Assembly: GCF_026672545.1 (NCBI RefSeq)
Contig: NZ_JAPPRJ010000009.1
Coordinates: 124,001 to 188,000 of the forward strand
DNA from: Rhizobium sp. SL86
GTDB lineage: Bacteria; Pseudomonadota; Alphaproteobacteria; Rhizobiales; Rhizobiaceae
DNA length: 64,000 nt
Direction of reading: 5' to 3'
Part shown: piece by piece, positions 1 through 8,086 of the stretch
How the letters are laid out: each line of letters begins with the position of its first letter
Numbering within the stretch: position 1 is the first letter of the stretch
Notes under the pieces: generated by a model
Databases searched by the model: none
Seen by the model: the letters and a program-made list of their open reading frames with translations, nothing else
What the model was told of the DNA's origin: nothing
Position numbers and translations under genes: made by a program

Positions 1-137
1 CTATGTGTTTTGCTAGGGCAAAGCCGCAAACGGTGGGGCTGGAGACGGACTACATCCAGAATTGTCCGCACATTCCAACGGTCAATCCTTGGATGTTCTG
101 GCGCTGGAGCAGGCGGCCGCTCGTGATGCCAGCATGA
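1..137 (+). CDS. C-terminal end of an unidentified protein (partial)
   Basis: A reading frame is open from the left window edge to a TGA at 135-137. Its last 44 codons end in a Trp/Arg/Pro-rich tail (VNPWMFWRWSRRPLVMPA) that looks like a real protein C-terminus. An in-frame ATG at position 3 has no visible ribosome binding site, so this is most likely the 3' end of a gene starting outside the window. A strong hairpin terminator lies about 30 bp downstream, which supports a gene ending here. I do not recognise the family. Confidence 0.4.
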   Translation, partial: MCFARAKPQTVGLETDYIQNCPHIPTVNPWMFWRWSRRPLVMPA

Positions 138-167
138 CGTGTGATGCGGTCAGCAAACCTACCGTGA

Positions 168-203
168 AAAGGCCCGTCGTCACGACAACGACGGACCTTT
201 TTT
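168..203. terminator. Bidirectional hairpin terminator
   Basis: A 13-bp stem with one mismatch (168-180 with 188-200) and a 7-nt loop, with an A-run on the left and a T-run on the right. It sits between two convergent genes, the partial gene on the left and gpt on the minus strand, so it can serve both. Confidence 0.75.
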
Positions 204-278
204 GGGGGGGGGCGGCGGGGACGGCAAGGCGGTGGTCCGGCACTGATGGGTGCCATTCCGCTTGCCCGCAAGGCCTTC

Positions 279-776
279 TCAGCCCTTGTGTCCCTTGGCA
301 ATCGGTTCCTGATAGGTGAACCCCATGTCCCAGGGGAAATAGATCCAGGTGTCCTGCGAGACTTCGGTGATGAAGGTATCGATGGTCGGCACGCCCTTCG
401 GTTTGGCGTAGACGCAGGCGAAATGCGCCTTCGGCATCAGCGTGCGGACTTCGGACGCGGTCTTGCCGGTATCGGTCAGGTCGTCGATGACGAGCACGCC
501 GTCGCCCTCGTTGGCGGTCAGTTCCGGCGCAATGCCCTTCAGAAGGTGGAATTCACCCTGGTTGACATAGTCGTGGTAGGAGGCGACGCAGACCGTGTCG
601 ATCAGGCGGATGTTGAGTTCGCGCGAGATGATCGCCGCCGGAACCAGTCCGCCGCGGGTGATACAGACGATGGCGCGGAAATCCCGGCCAAGGCCGGCAA
701 GACGCCAGGCCAGCGCCCGGGCATCACGGTGGAACTGATCCCAGGAAACGGGAAAGGCTTTATCGGGTAGAGACAT
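279..776 (-). CDS. gpt: Xanthine(-guanine) phosphoribosyltransferase
   Basis: This 165-aa protein is a type I phosphoribosyltransferase that converts xanthine or guanine plus PRPP to the nucleotide in purine salvage. The PRPP-binding loop [14 protein letters not shown] lies near residues 93-106, and the N-terminal half carries the [10 protein letters not shown] strand-loop of XGPRT. The length is close to E. coli Gpt (152 aa) with a short N-terminal extension. The frame stays open for 24 more codons upstream, but that stretch is low-complexity and does not look coding, so the ATG at 776 is the better start. The gene is convergent with the partial gene to its left and shares a terminator with it. 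Confidence 0.9.
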   Translation of the reverse strand: MSLPDKAFPVSWDQFHRDARALAWRLAGLGRDFRAIVCITRGGLVPAAIISRELNIRLIDTVCVASYHDYVNQGEFHLLKGIAPELTANEGDGVLVIDDLTDTGKTASEVRTLMPKAHFACVYAKPKGVPTIDTFITEVSQDTWIYFPWDMGFTYQEPIAKGHKG

Positions 777-925
777 GCGTGGGCTCCAGACGGCGCGGAA
801 ACGAAAAAAAAAGGGCGCGCCGAGGATGCGGAGCAGCCCGCGGGCCACGCGTGTTCCACGCGAGGTCCGTTGGCCGTTGCTATTAGCGGCAAGTCATCGG
901 ATTAGGCAAGCGGCACGGTGAATGT

Positions 926-1768
926 TCACCGCGATAGCAGTGTCACCGCCGTCATGCTTTCAAGAACGCTGCGGGTCACGCCGCCAAACAGCATCTCCCA
1001 CCAGCGGGAATTGCCATAACCGCCCATGACGAGAAGATCGACACCTTCCTCGGTCAGACGGTTCTCGATCGCGGCAGCCGTCGGGATCTGGCAGTTCTCT
1101 TCGGTGCGCAGGTTGACGTGGATGCCATGACGGGAGAGAGCTGCGGCCAGATCGGTGCCGGCAAGCTCCGGCGCCTGGCGCGGCATGCCCGGCGGATCGA
1201 CGGAAAAGATCTCGACGCTCTCGACGGACTTCAGGAACGGAAGTGCGTCGAAGGCGGCGCGCGTCGCCTCCTTCGATCCGTTCCAGGCGATCAGCGCGCG
1301 GCGGATCGGCTGCGCCTCCATCATCACATGCGGCACGAGAAGCAGCGGACGACCGCTTTCGAACAACAGCGTCTCCAGGCTGGCGCTGTTATCGGCTCCG
1401 GTGCGCTCGTCGGTCTGGTAGGCGATGATCAGGTCGCTTGCTCTGACGCATTCCAGCACGCTGTCGGAACCGTAACCGGCGGATGAGACGTAACGTCGGA
1501 ATTCATAAGAGAGCCCTTCCGGCTCCATCCGGGTCCGAAAAATGTCTTCGATGCGCGTGCTCTCGGCCTGCGCTGCCTTCTGCAGGGCTTCGACCGCCGT
1601 CGGATCGGGGATCTCCATCGGCGCAATCAGCGGGATGGTGGCCAGCGTCTCCGCATGCAGACCGACGACATGCGCCGAAAACTGGCGCCCGAGCGCCGCC
1701 GCAAAATCGCTGATCGGCCTCGCATTGTGTTCGCTGTCCAGAATGGCGACGATCGTCCTGTAGCCCAT
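926..1768 (-). CDS. Universal stress protein, tandem UspA domains
   Basis: This 280-aa protein contains two Usp folds. The first begins with YRTIVAILDSEHNARP at the N-terminus. The second begins near residue 155 (IRRALIAWNGSKEATRA) and ends with the typical nucleotide-binding tail VMGGYGNSRWWEMLFGGVTR. Two-domain Usp proteins of this size are common in rhizobia and usually respond to starvation, oxygen limitation or envelope stress. The ATG at 1768 was preferred over an in-frame GTG at 1777 because an AGGAG motif lies 8 nt upstream of the ATG and overlaps the GTG. A 14-bp palindrome lies about 30 bp upstream. Confidence 0.85.
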   Translation of the reverse strand: MGYRTIVAILDSEHNARPISDFAAALGRQFSAHVVGLHAETLATIPLIAPMEIPDPTAVEALQKAAQAESTRIEDIFRTRMEPEGLSYEFRRYVSSAGYGSDSVLECVRASDLIIAYQTDERTGADNSASLETLLFESGRPLLLVPHVMMEAQPIRRALIAWNGSKEATRAAFDALPFLKSVESVEIFSVDPPGMPRQAPELAGTDLAAALSRHGIHVNLRTEENCQIPTAAAIENRLTEEGVDLLVMGGYGNSRWWEMLFGGVTRSVLESMTAVTLLSR

Positions 1769-1799
1769 GGCGGTCACTCCTCAGTGCATGCCGGAAGAT

Positions 1800-1813
1800 G
1801 ATGATGCATCATC
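1800..1813. promoter_or_regulatory. 14-bp perfect palindrome upstream of the usp gene
   Basis: GATGATGCATCATC is a perfect palindrome 31 bp upstream of the universal stress protein start codon, in the promoter/5' UTR zone. It could be an operator. No known regulator consensus is recognised. Confidence 0.25.
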
Positions 1814-1889
1814 TCCTTCAAGACATGGGAGGTCTTTGAGATGGGTCAAGACACAAGGCGAGCCTCAGATTTTCGCTCGGCGCCCGTCA

Positions 1890-2663
1890 TCAGGCCTCCG
1901 GCCCGGGATTGCTTGCTGCCGCCTTGGCGGCGGTGATCTCGGCGATCATCGCAAGAATGGCATCCGTCGCCGCCTCGAGGGCGACCTGTTCGCGGGCGCG
2001 CACCACAAGTTCGGTCGAAAACCGCTGTCCGTCATATTTCGGATACGAGCCGATGCTGGTCTCAGGATGCGCCTTCTGGATCGCGCCGAGCAGTATTCCG
2101 ATATCACCTTCGCCGTACGGGCAGGGGAGCGCCCGGGTCAGCATCCGGCTGCCGGTCTTCAGGTCCGGCAGGATATTGTCGACCATTGCCTGAAAGACCT
2201 GCGGCACGCCCGCCATCACATAGACATTCTCGACGATGAAGCCCGGTGCCGTGGAGACGGGATTGGGAATGTGACGGGCACCGCGCGGCATGCGCGCCAT
2301 GCGCTGGCGGGCTTCGGTAAACTCCATCTCGCGGCGCGCATACATGTCGCCGAGAAGCCGCATGGCCTCGGCATCGTGTTCGCAGGGCAGGCCGAAGGCT
2401 TTCGAGACGGCATCGGCCGTGATGTCGTCATGCGTCGGCCCGATGCCGCCGGAGGTAAAGACGTAGGTGTAGCGGGCGCGCAGCGCATTCAGCGCTTCGA
2501 CGATCGCCTCCTCCTCGTCCGCCACGATGCGGACTTCCTTCAGATCGATGCCGGCCAACAGAAGAACATCCGCCAGATGGCCAATGTTCTTGTCCTTGGT
2601 GCGGCCGGAGAGAAGCTCGTCGCCGATGGCAAGAATGGCGGCGGTCACGATCTCGGATGTCAT
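1890..2663 (-). CDS. Molybdopterin-binding (MoaB/CinA N-domain) protein
   Basis: This 257-aa protein has the MoCF-binding fold shared by MogA/MoaB and the N-terminal half of CinA. It opens with TAAILAIGDELLSGRTKDKN and contains the signature FTSGGIGPTHDDITADAV near residues 70-87. It lacks the CinA C-terminal amidohydrolase domain, so it is the short CinA-like form common in alphaproteobacteria and often labelled competence/damage-inducible protein A. The true substrate is unknown; a nucleotide or pterin pyrophosphatase role is possible. It starts at ATG with a GGGG-type ribosome binding site, and lies 121 bp upstream of the usp gene on the same strand, possibly co-transcribed with it. Confidence 0.8.
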   Translation of the reverse strand: MTSEIVTAAILAIGDELLSGRTKDKNIGHLADVLLLAGIDLKEVRIVADEEEAIVEALNALRARYTYVFTSGGIGPTHDDITADAVSKAFGLPCEHDAEAMRLLGDMYARREMEFTEARQRMARMPRGARHIPNPVSTAPGFIVENVYVMAGVPQVFQAMVDNILPDLKTGSRMLTRALPCPYGEGDIGILLGAIQKAHPETSIGSYPKYDGQRFSTELVVRAREQVALEAATDAILAMIAEITAAKAAASNPGPEA

Positions 2664-2903
2664 GGGAACCCCTCTTCAGGACAATGCGGTCTGCCACCCG
2701 TGCTTTAAGCCAAATTCCGTCGTCCCGGAAGCAGACTTCGGTGGTGTTCGGTTGTTACGGATTTGTGACCGATTTGGATCGGTCGTTCGTGGATGATGAA
2801 CAGTGCGTGCGCGAGTTGGGCACTGGCAACTTTCGAGATTATGCATAAATCTCTTCTCGCAACGCAGGCACCTGTCGGGCCGCGTCATTCAACGGAGAGA
2901 GAC

Positions 2904-3503
2904 ATGGCAAAGGTTCTGGTTCTTTATCATTCCACCTATGGTCACATCGAGACGATGGCTTATGCCGTTGCCGAAGGCGCCAAAGCCGAAGGCGCGGATG
3001 TCACCGTCATGCGCGTTCCCGAACTGGTGCCGGAAGAGGTCGCCAAGGCATCGCACTACAAGATGGACCAGGCCGCACCGGTCGCCAAGGTCGATGACCT
3101 GCTGGACTATGACGCGATCATCGTCGGCGCTGGTACCCGCTTCGGCACGGTTGCCTCGCAGATGCGCAACTTCTGGGACCAGACGGGCGGCCTGTGGTTC
3201 CAGGGCAAGCTGATCGGCAAGCTCGGCTCGGTCTTCACCTCGACCGCCACCCAGCACGGCGGCCAGGAATCCACCATCCTCTCCTTCATCCCGACCTTCC
3301 TGCATCATGGCATGGTCGTGGCTGGTCTGCCCTATGCGTTCCAGGGACAGATGGGCACCGAAGAGGTGAAGGGCTGCTCGCCCTACGGCGCATCCACCAT
3401 CACCAATGGTGACGGTTCCCGCATGCCTTCCGCCATCGAACTGGAGGGTGCACGTTTCCAGGGCGCCCACGTGGCAAAGCTTGCCGCCAAGCTCGCCGGC
3501 TGA
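2904..3503 (+). CDS. wrbA: NAD(P)H:quinone oxidoreductase WrbA
   Basis: This 199-aa flavodoxin-fold protein matches WrbA in length and motifs. It has the FMN phosphate loop [12 protein letters not shown] at residues 7-18, the segment [21 protein letters not shown] and the [11 protein letters not shown] loop. WrbA carries out two-electron reduction of quinones with NAD(P)H and protects against redox cycling. The frame is open for 37 codons upstream, but the ATG at 2904 follows GGAGAG and gives the canonical N-terminus MAKVLVLYH. It is transcribed divergently from the MoaB-like gene and ends at a strong bidirectional terminator. Confidence 0.92.
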   Translation: MAKVLVLYHSTYGHIETMAYAVAEGAKAEGADVTVMRVPELVPEEVAKASHYKMDQAAPVAKVDDLLDYDAIIVGAGTRFGTVASQMRNFWDQTGGLWFQGKLIGKLGSVFTSTATQHGGQESTILSFIPTFLHHGMVVAGLPYAFQGQMGTEEVKGCSPYGASTITNGDGSRMPSAIELEGARFQGAHVAKLAAKLAG

Positions 3504-3520
3504 TCGATAGACAAGACGAA

Positions 3521-3552
3521 ACAAAGGCGCGAACCGCGGTTCGCGCCTTTGT
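3521..3552. terminator. Perfect 15-bp hairpin between convergent genes
   Basis: The arms 3521-3535 and 3538-3552 are exact reverse complements with a 2-nt tip, bounded by ACAAAGG and CCTTTGT. Placed between wrbA (+) and the response regulator (-), it can terminate both. Confidence 0.8.
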
Positions 3553-3571
3553 CGTTTCAGCCTGCGTTCTG

Positions 3572-3988
3572 TCAGGCAAATGTCGAGCTGATCGGCTGGA
3601 ACAACCGCAAACGGGCCGGCGGTTGCCGTCGGCGGCCATTTTTCCAGTCGATGACAAAATCGATGACATCGGCCGCGGCCTGATGGGTGAGGGGTTTCGG
3701 GATCACGCCGAGCGCACCCGCATCGCGTCCCTCGAGCAACATCGGATTGCCGGTCACGAAGATGACGAGCAGCCCGCGTTCCACCAGCATCCGCGCCAGC
3801 CGCGGTCCCGTCTCGCCATCGGCAAGCCGTACGTCGACGAAGGCGATATCCGCCTCTGGCGCGTAGTTGAGGGCAACCCGCATGTCAGGCGCAATGCCCA
3901 CCACCTCGTGGCCGGCGCGGCTGACGGCTTCTTCCAGATCCATGGCGATGAGGAGACTGTCCTCAACGATGAGAAATCGGTGTTTCAC
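3572..3988 (-). CDS. Single-domain response regulator (receiver only)
   Basis: This 138-aa protein has a CheY-like receiver fold and no output domain. Using the GTG at 3988, the acidic pair is E9/D10 (FLIVEDS), the phospho-acceptor is Asp52 (IAFVDVRL), the conserved Thr lies in VIFVTGNP, and the Lys lies in GVIPKPL. Such proteins act as diffusible phospho-relays or allosteric partners of histidine kinases; no kinase lies nearby. The frame extends 18 codons upstream to an ATG at 4042, but that stretch does not resemble a receiver N-terminus. The C-terminal tail is basic (GRRRQPPARLRL). The start choice is moderately certain. Confidence 0.8.
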   Translation of the reverse strand: MKHRFLIVEDSLLIAMDLEEAVSRAGHEVVGIAPDMRVALNYAPEADIAFVDVRLADGETGPRLARMLVERGLLVIFVTGNPMLLEGRDAGALGVIPKPLTHQAAADVIDFVIDWKNGRRRQPPARLRLFQPISSTFA

Positions 3989-4074
3989 GAGCCATGCCTT
4001 TGTTCTTGCGCTCGGATATAGAGTGCCCGCGAGCGGTGGCAATGGTTGTTAACGTACCGATCGCGACGGCCCGC

Positions 4075-4329
4075 TCACCGTTCCCAGATCGGCCTGAACC
4101 GGCGGTCGATCAATTTCAGCGAGCGGTCCGGCTGAAGCACATAGGTCTCGATCGCCACCCGACCGTCGCTGTAGAACTGATGGGTGAGAAGGCTGCCTGC
4201 CGGTGACTTCGTCAGTTTCGTGCGCGGCTGGCCACCATAGGTGATGCTGCCCGGAATGGGCTCGACCTGGGGTGTGGTGCAGCCTGCAAGCAGAACACCG
4301 GCAAGGGCGGCTGCAATGAGCGTCTTCAT
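4075..4329 (-). CDS. Small lipoprotein
   Basis: This 84-aa protein has a lipoprotein signal peptide (MKTLIAAALAGVLLAGC) with a lipobox LLAG and lipidated Cys17. The mature part is about 68 residues and ends in LIDRRFRPIWER. The ATG at 4329 follows an AGAGGA ribosome binding site; the open frame further upstream is Arg-rich and non-coding in appearance. The product is probably an inner-face outer-membrane or periplasmic lipoprotein. I do not recognise a named family, and the neighbours give no functional clue. Confidence 0.7.
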   Translation of the reverse strand: MKTLIAAALAGVLLAGCTTPQVEPIPGSITYGGQPRTKLTKSPAGSLLTHQFYSDGRVAIETYVLQPDRSLKLIDRRFRPIWER

Positions 4330-4514
4330 GGATCTGGTCCTCTTTCTGGACGTGGGATAACGGGCAGGCAAGGAGCGGGTTCCCGACCGGGTCAATCGTT
4401 GATTGCGACGACAGATGTCGTGCTGCGGCCTGCCGTCATCAAGGCGGGCCGAACGATTCTTGTGCAACATGCCCTTGCATTTTTTGCGCAACCTGCTGAA
4501 TAAGGCCCTCGATT

Positions 4515-4599
4515 GCGGACGTGGCGAAACTGGTAGACGCAAGGGACTTAAAATCCCTCACCTTCGGGTATACGGGTTCGACCCCCGTCGTCCGCACCA
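4515..4599 (+). tRNA. tRNA-Leu (anticodon UAA)
   Basis: An 85-nt class II tRNA: the acceptor GCGGACG (4515-4521) pairs with CGTCCGC (4589-4595), followed by discriminator A and an encoded CCA. The anticodon loop is CTTAAAA, giving UAA. It has a long variable arm and a T-arm GGGTTCGACCCC. Its 3' 18 nt are duplicated at 11971-11988, which marks it as the integration target of the island. The tRNA copy at this end remains complete. Confidence 0.97.
4582..4599 (+). repeat. attL core: 18-bp direct repeat in the tRNA-Leu 3' end
   Basis: CCCCCGTCGTCCGCACCA, including the encoded CCA, is identical to 11971-11988. The flanking bases on both sides differ between the two copies, so the repeat is exactly 18 bp. 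It covers part of the T-arm and the acceptor 3' strand. Confidence 0.93.
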
Positions 4600-4663
4600 C
4601 TACAAAGAAAACCCTTGTAGTTTCAGATTGTTGATTGATATCAAAGCTTTTCAGACGCCCATC

Positions 4664-4684
4664 GCTACAAAGGGCGCTACAAAG
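4664..4684 (+). repeat. Paired GCTACAAAG motifs, candidate integrase arm sites (left)
   Basis: GCTACAAAG occurs at 4664-4672 and again at 4676-4684, a 12-bp period. A further CTACAAAG lies at 4600-4607, and its reverse complement CTTGTAG lies at 4614-4620. A matching pair with the same period is found just inside the right end of the island. The last copy ends one base before the preferred integrase ATG, so protein bound here could repress the integrase gene. Confidence 0.6.
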
Positions 4685-4685
4685 C

Positions 4686-6335
4686 ATGGTTCAGATGACG
4701 ACGTTGAGCAAAGCCACAAACGGAGATTGGTTCGCCAGAAAAGCGATTCCCGCTGATGTCCGTGAAGCCTATCAGGCAGCCTATAAAGTGCGTCGAGAGG
4801 AGCGCTTCCGTCGATCCTCATCTCTGCCTCAGGGACATGCCAAGGCCGACTTCAGGGATTGGGATGCTGAGATCACCAGCAGAATCGAAGCGCTCAGGGC
4901 GAAGGCGGCTGACAGCGAAATCCGTCTGACGCCTCGGAAGATCAGTGCCCTATCAGGGCAATGGTACGCGTGGTTCGTTGACCAGCACAGTGACGAGCCG
5001 GGAGAACCGGAGGACTGGGACTCTCGCGACGAGATGCTGACGGCTGTCTATGATCGCTTCAACATCGGCTTTCCCGGTGAGGGTCGCGACACGATCGGTG
5101 CAGCCGCGAAACGACACATTCACGCCAAGCTCGTCGAGATGGGGAAGGTGGAGACGTTCCTCGCGGAGCATTCGCAGAAGCTGGACATTGAGACACGCAG
5201 CGCCTTCCTCGATGTCCTTGAGCTGGAGCTGCCAGCTGCCTTTGGTTTGCTTCGTCGTCGTGCTGGGGGAGACTTTTCGCCTGACGAGAGGCTGGCACGT
5301 TTCGCCCTGGCATCCGCTCACACGCCAACCAGAGGGCAGAAGCTGGCTGGTCTGGATTGCTGGCAGGCATTTGAAGCGTGGGTCAAGGAGCGTCAGCCGG
5401 CACCCGCAACGGTGGACCGCTGGAGAAGCGTCTTCCTCGGACTGAATACCCATTTCCACAGGCGCGATGTTGCCACTATCACCGCTGACGATGCGGTGAA
5501 GTGGAAGGACACTCTGGTCACCGAGAAGCGGTCTGGACAGGTGGCCAATGACATCTGGATCACGGCAGCGGTCACCATCTTCAATTGGCTCAAGGAGAAC
5601 CGGAAGATCAGCGAGAATCCGTTTGCTGGCGTTCGTGTAGCGACCGCAAAGAAGGTGAAACGTCGGGAGAGGGCCTTCACCGATGAAGAGTGGAAGAAGA
5701 TTTTGGCGGCATCACTTGAGCCCTCAACCGGACGTCTGAAGGCGCAAAAAGCCGCTGCACGTCGATGGGTGCCGTGGTTGTGTGCCTATACAGGATCGCG
5801 ACCGGGAGAGATGACGCAGCTCAGAGGGACCAGTGTCCGTCGCGAGGGAGCGATCTGGATTATCGACATCACGCCGGAAGACGGCACGGTAAAGGGTGCG
5901 TCCTACCGGAAGGTGCCGATCCATGAGCATCTGATCGAAATGGGTTTCCTTGAGTTCGCTCGATCAGCCGGCGAGGGGCCGCTTTTCTACGATCCCAAGG
6001 AGAAGAGGGCTGCGAGCGACGACCCGACAAAGCCAGTTCGTGAGCCGTATGTCATCGCTCGCAACAAGCTGGCTGAATGGGTGCGCAACAGCGTGAAAAT
6101 TGTCGACCCGGACATCAGCCCCAACCACGCATGGCGTCACACCTTCAAGCGAATGGCGGCACGACACGGGATGGAGAAGCGCTTCAGGTTCGCGTTCTGT
6201 GGGCACGAGTCGGATGACGTGGGCGACATCTATGAAACTCCCACGCTGGAGGACATGGCGGAAGAGCTGAAAAAGTTCCCCCGCTATGTTCTCGACGGAG
6301 ACAGCGTTGACCCTGATGAAGATGAAACGGCCTGA
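4686..6335 (+). CDS. int: Tyrosine recombinase / phage-type integrase
   Basis: This 549-aa integrase has the catalytic set of the tyrosine recombinase family visible: Arg372 (YTGSRPGEM), His481 and Arg484 (HAWRHTF), His507 (CGHESDDV) and the nucleophile Tyr516 (DIYETP). An N-terminal SAM-like core-binding region lies around residues 240-330. The protein is longer than lambda-type integrases (about 350-400 aa) because of an extended N-terminal half, as in many island integrases of Rhizobiales. It lies directly beside the attL tRNA-Leu and very likely catalyses the 18-bp site-specific integration. The ATG at 4686 was chosen; a TTG at 4635 and an ATG at 4695 are alternatives. Confidence 0.93.
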   Translation: MVQMTTLSKATNGDWFARKAIPADVREAYQAAYKVRREERFRRSSSLPQGHAKADFRDWDAEITSRIEALRAKAADSEIRLTPRKISALSGQWYAWFVDQHSDEPGEPEDWDSRDEMLTAVYDRFNIGFPGEGRDTIGAAAKRHIHAKLVEMGKVETFLAEHSQKLDIETRSAFLDVLELELPAAFGLLRRRAGGDFSPDERLARFALASAHTPTRGQKLAGLDCWQAFEAWVKERQPAPATVDRWRSVFLGLNTHFHRRDVATITADDAVKWKDTLVTEKRSGQVANDIWITAAVTIFNWLKENRKISENPFAGVRVATAKKVKRRERAFTDEEWKKILAASLEPSTGRLKAQKAAARRWVPWLCAYTGSRPGEMTQLRGTSVRREGAIWIIDITPEDGTVKGASYRKVPIHEHLIEMGFLEFARSAGEGPLFYDPKEKRAASDDPTKPVREPYVIARNKLAEWVRNSVKIVDPDISPNHAWRHTFKRMAARHGMEKRFRFAFCGHESDDVGDIYETPTLEDMAEELKKFPRYVLDGDSVDPDEDETA

Positions 6336-6352
6336 CAGAGCCAACCTTGCTG

Positions 6353-7405
6353 TCAGTCTGCGTATTTTTTCGCTGTCGCCCTCAGCCGATCAGTGAAGTC
6401 ATAAATCTGGTCGAGGCTGTCAACGATAACGCGCTCCTCGTTCTCGCCATCGAAAAGTCCGATGTATTTGACCGATCGGTTGAACCAAAGCCGGGCGAGG
6501 GGCTTGCGATTGTTGTTGTCGATGAGGATGCCGCAATAGGACTTCTGGTCCCTCATTACGACACGCTTGGGAGCGATTGTGTCCCGCACGATGGCCTTCA
6601 CGATCATGTAGCCTTCACGCTCTTCCTCGGTCGTGACGACATCTGGTTCCTCTTCAACCGGGACATCTATCTTCTCGATCACTTCCTCGGTGTCAGCCAA
6701 CGCGCTGGATAGCCGGCTCTTCACGGTGTCCATAATGACCTCTCGGAAAGCCGCTCTGACCACCCCGGTGAACATCTCACGCACTTGCGCGGTCATTCGG
6801 CCTTCGTAGACGCTTGCCGAGACGAGGCGCACGAAGTCCTCTGTCGGCTCCTCCACAAGTTTGGAAATGACCTGCTTCACGCCAGACGTGTACTTCAGCC
6901 GCTCCGCTGTCGCCAAGATCGCATTCACATCGAACGCGGCCTTCTCAAATTTCTTCAGCTCGCTGAGGATGCCCGTGTTGAAGTCAGCTATGTCGAAGAT
7001 GAAGAATGGGCGCGTGTCCAGTTTGTTTGGGGCGTCGAGGTCCGTGTAGAAATTAAATGTGCGCCCGTTCGTCAGGATCGCAAACTTGGCATTCGTGACG
7101 CTGAAGTAGCGATAGAGCTGGTCGAGGTGCTTCTTCTCCAGTGTCACCGAGATCGGTTTGCACTCGATCAAGATACGAATTTCCCCGTCAATCTTGATCG
7201 CATAATCGACTTTCTCCCCCTTTTTGCCAACCGCATCAGCGGTGAACTCAGGGACGACCTCGGAAGGGTCGAATACGTCGTAGCCCAACGAGCGCAAGAA
7301 CGGCAGGACCACTGCTGTCTTCACCGCTTCCTCGGTCGCCATTGTGCTGGAATGGGATTTCACGCGTTCCGATATGGCGCGAAGACTCTCTTCTAGTGTG
7401 CTCAT
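6353..7405 (-). CDS. Stand-alone type I restriction R-subunit N-domain nuclease (HSDR_N-like)
   Basis: This 350-aa protein carries a PD-(D/E)XK-type core: Asp67 (KVDYAIKIDG) followed by Glu81-Cys-Lys83 (RILIECKPI), then the helix HLDQLYRYFSVT. This matches the HSDR_N domain of type I restriction R subunits and their free-standing relatives. There is no helicase, methylase or specificity subunit, so it cannot form a normal type I system. The C-terminal half (after residue 200) has an acidic linker and a small beta-rich domain (YCGILIDNNNRKPLARLWFN) I do not recognise. The ATG at 7405 follows GGGGAG. It is convergent with int, with 17 bp between them. A role in DNA defence is likely but not shown. 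Confidence 0.78.
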   Translation of the reverse strand: MSTLEESLRAISERVKSHSSTMATEEAVKTAVVLPFLRSLGYDVFDPSEVVPEFTADAVGKKGEKVDYAIKIDGEIRILIECKPISVTLEKKHLDQLYRYFSVTNAKFAILTNGRTFNFYTDLDAPNKLDTRPFFIFDIADFNTGILSELKKFEKAAFDVNAILATAERLKYTSGVKQVISKLVEEPTEDFVRLVSASVYEGRMTAQVREMFTGVVRAAFREVIMDTVKSRLSSALADTEEVIEKIDVPVEEEPDVVTTEEEREGYMIVKAIVRDTIAPKRVVMRDQKSYCGILIDNNNRKPLARLWFNRSVKYIGLFDGENEERVIVDSLDQIYDFTDRLRATAKKYAD

Positions 7406-7538
7406 CAAGCTCCCCTCACGTTATTCGTGCATGGTTGCCCAGCGCTGGTCCTGCGTCAACTGCTCGGAAGGGGGATTACCACCCACTTAAGCAAACCGAA
7501 ATCGCGACCCTGATTGGGCGCTTGTCAGGAACATTAAA

Positions 7539-7799
7539 ATGACCAACGAACTCACGCTTCACACCGTCAATGAAGAGCCCCGCGTGTTTGATGCCGACCT
7601 AGCCGAGCGGCTGGGCATGGATCGCTGAACGAATATCCGCGGTCAGATCATTAAGTCCGACCGACCTGAACTGCCAACCTGCGGTGAGCTTTGCACTTGT
7701 CGGTGGCTGTTGAGAACCGCGCATATTTGGTGCCGAGACGGGATTACGGCGAATCTGGACGCGGCGGACAGGGCCCTGAGATTATTGCAAAGGTTTTGA
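7539..7799 (+). pseudogene. Broken phage antirepressor-like gene remnant
   Basis: The frame begins at ATG 7539 with MTNELTLHTVNEEPRVFDAD followed by LAERLGM, which resembles the start of Rha/antirepressor-type phage proteins. It is interrupted by a TGA at 7626-7628. In the same frame, similarity appears to continue (TNIRGQIIKSDRPELPTCGE) to a second stop at 7797-7799. The protein is therefore truncated at 29 residues. I treat it as a decayed prophage or island gene. Family assignment is from memory of the typical N-terminus and is tentative. Confidence 0.5.
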
Positions 7800-7810
7800 T
7801 GGGGGAGATG

Positions 7811-7864
7811 AGCGCGGGATGTGGCGTCAGGAGCCCGGAGGGCGACTGAGGCACATCCCGCGCT
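7811..7864. repeat. Long hairpin: perfect 13-bp inverted repeat
   Basis: AGCGCGGGATGTG (7811-7823) is the exact reverse complement of 7852-7864, with a 28-nt spacer. It has no T-run, so it is a weak terminator candidate. It could be a mobile-element end, a small structured RNA or a protein-binding site within the island. Confidence 0.55.
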
Positions 7865-8086
7865 GCGTCCGTCAATGATAGACTGGCGGAGCGCCGCAAA
7901 CAGACATCGACCAAAGCTACCAGGCCAATTCGATGTCCAATCCCTCAGGCATCTGTGAGATGACGTGGCTGTCATCACGCAGGACTGCCGACTGGTTCAC
8001 GGTGAGCGTCATTATAATGGTATTGGCGCATTCCGTCGAGCTTCTCCGATCAATCCCGACGGCGCTTCGAAAGGTGCGCCGCCGCG

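Noticed and set aside
7626-7628. In-frame TGA as a possible selenocysteine codon
   Set aside because: No SECIS-like element seen and the remainder of the frame lacks family conservation; a broken gene is simpler.
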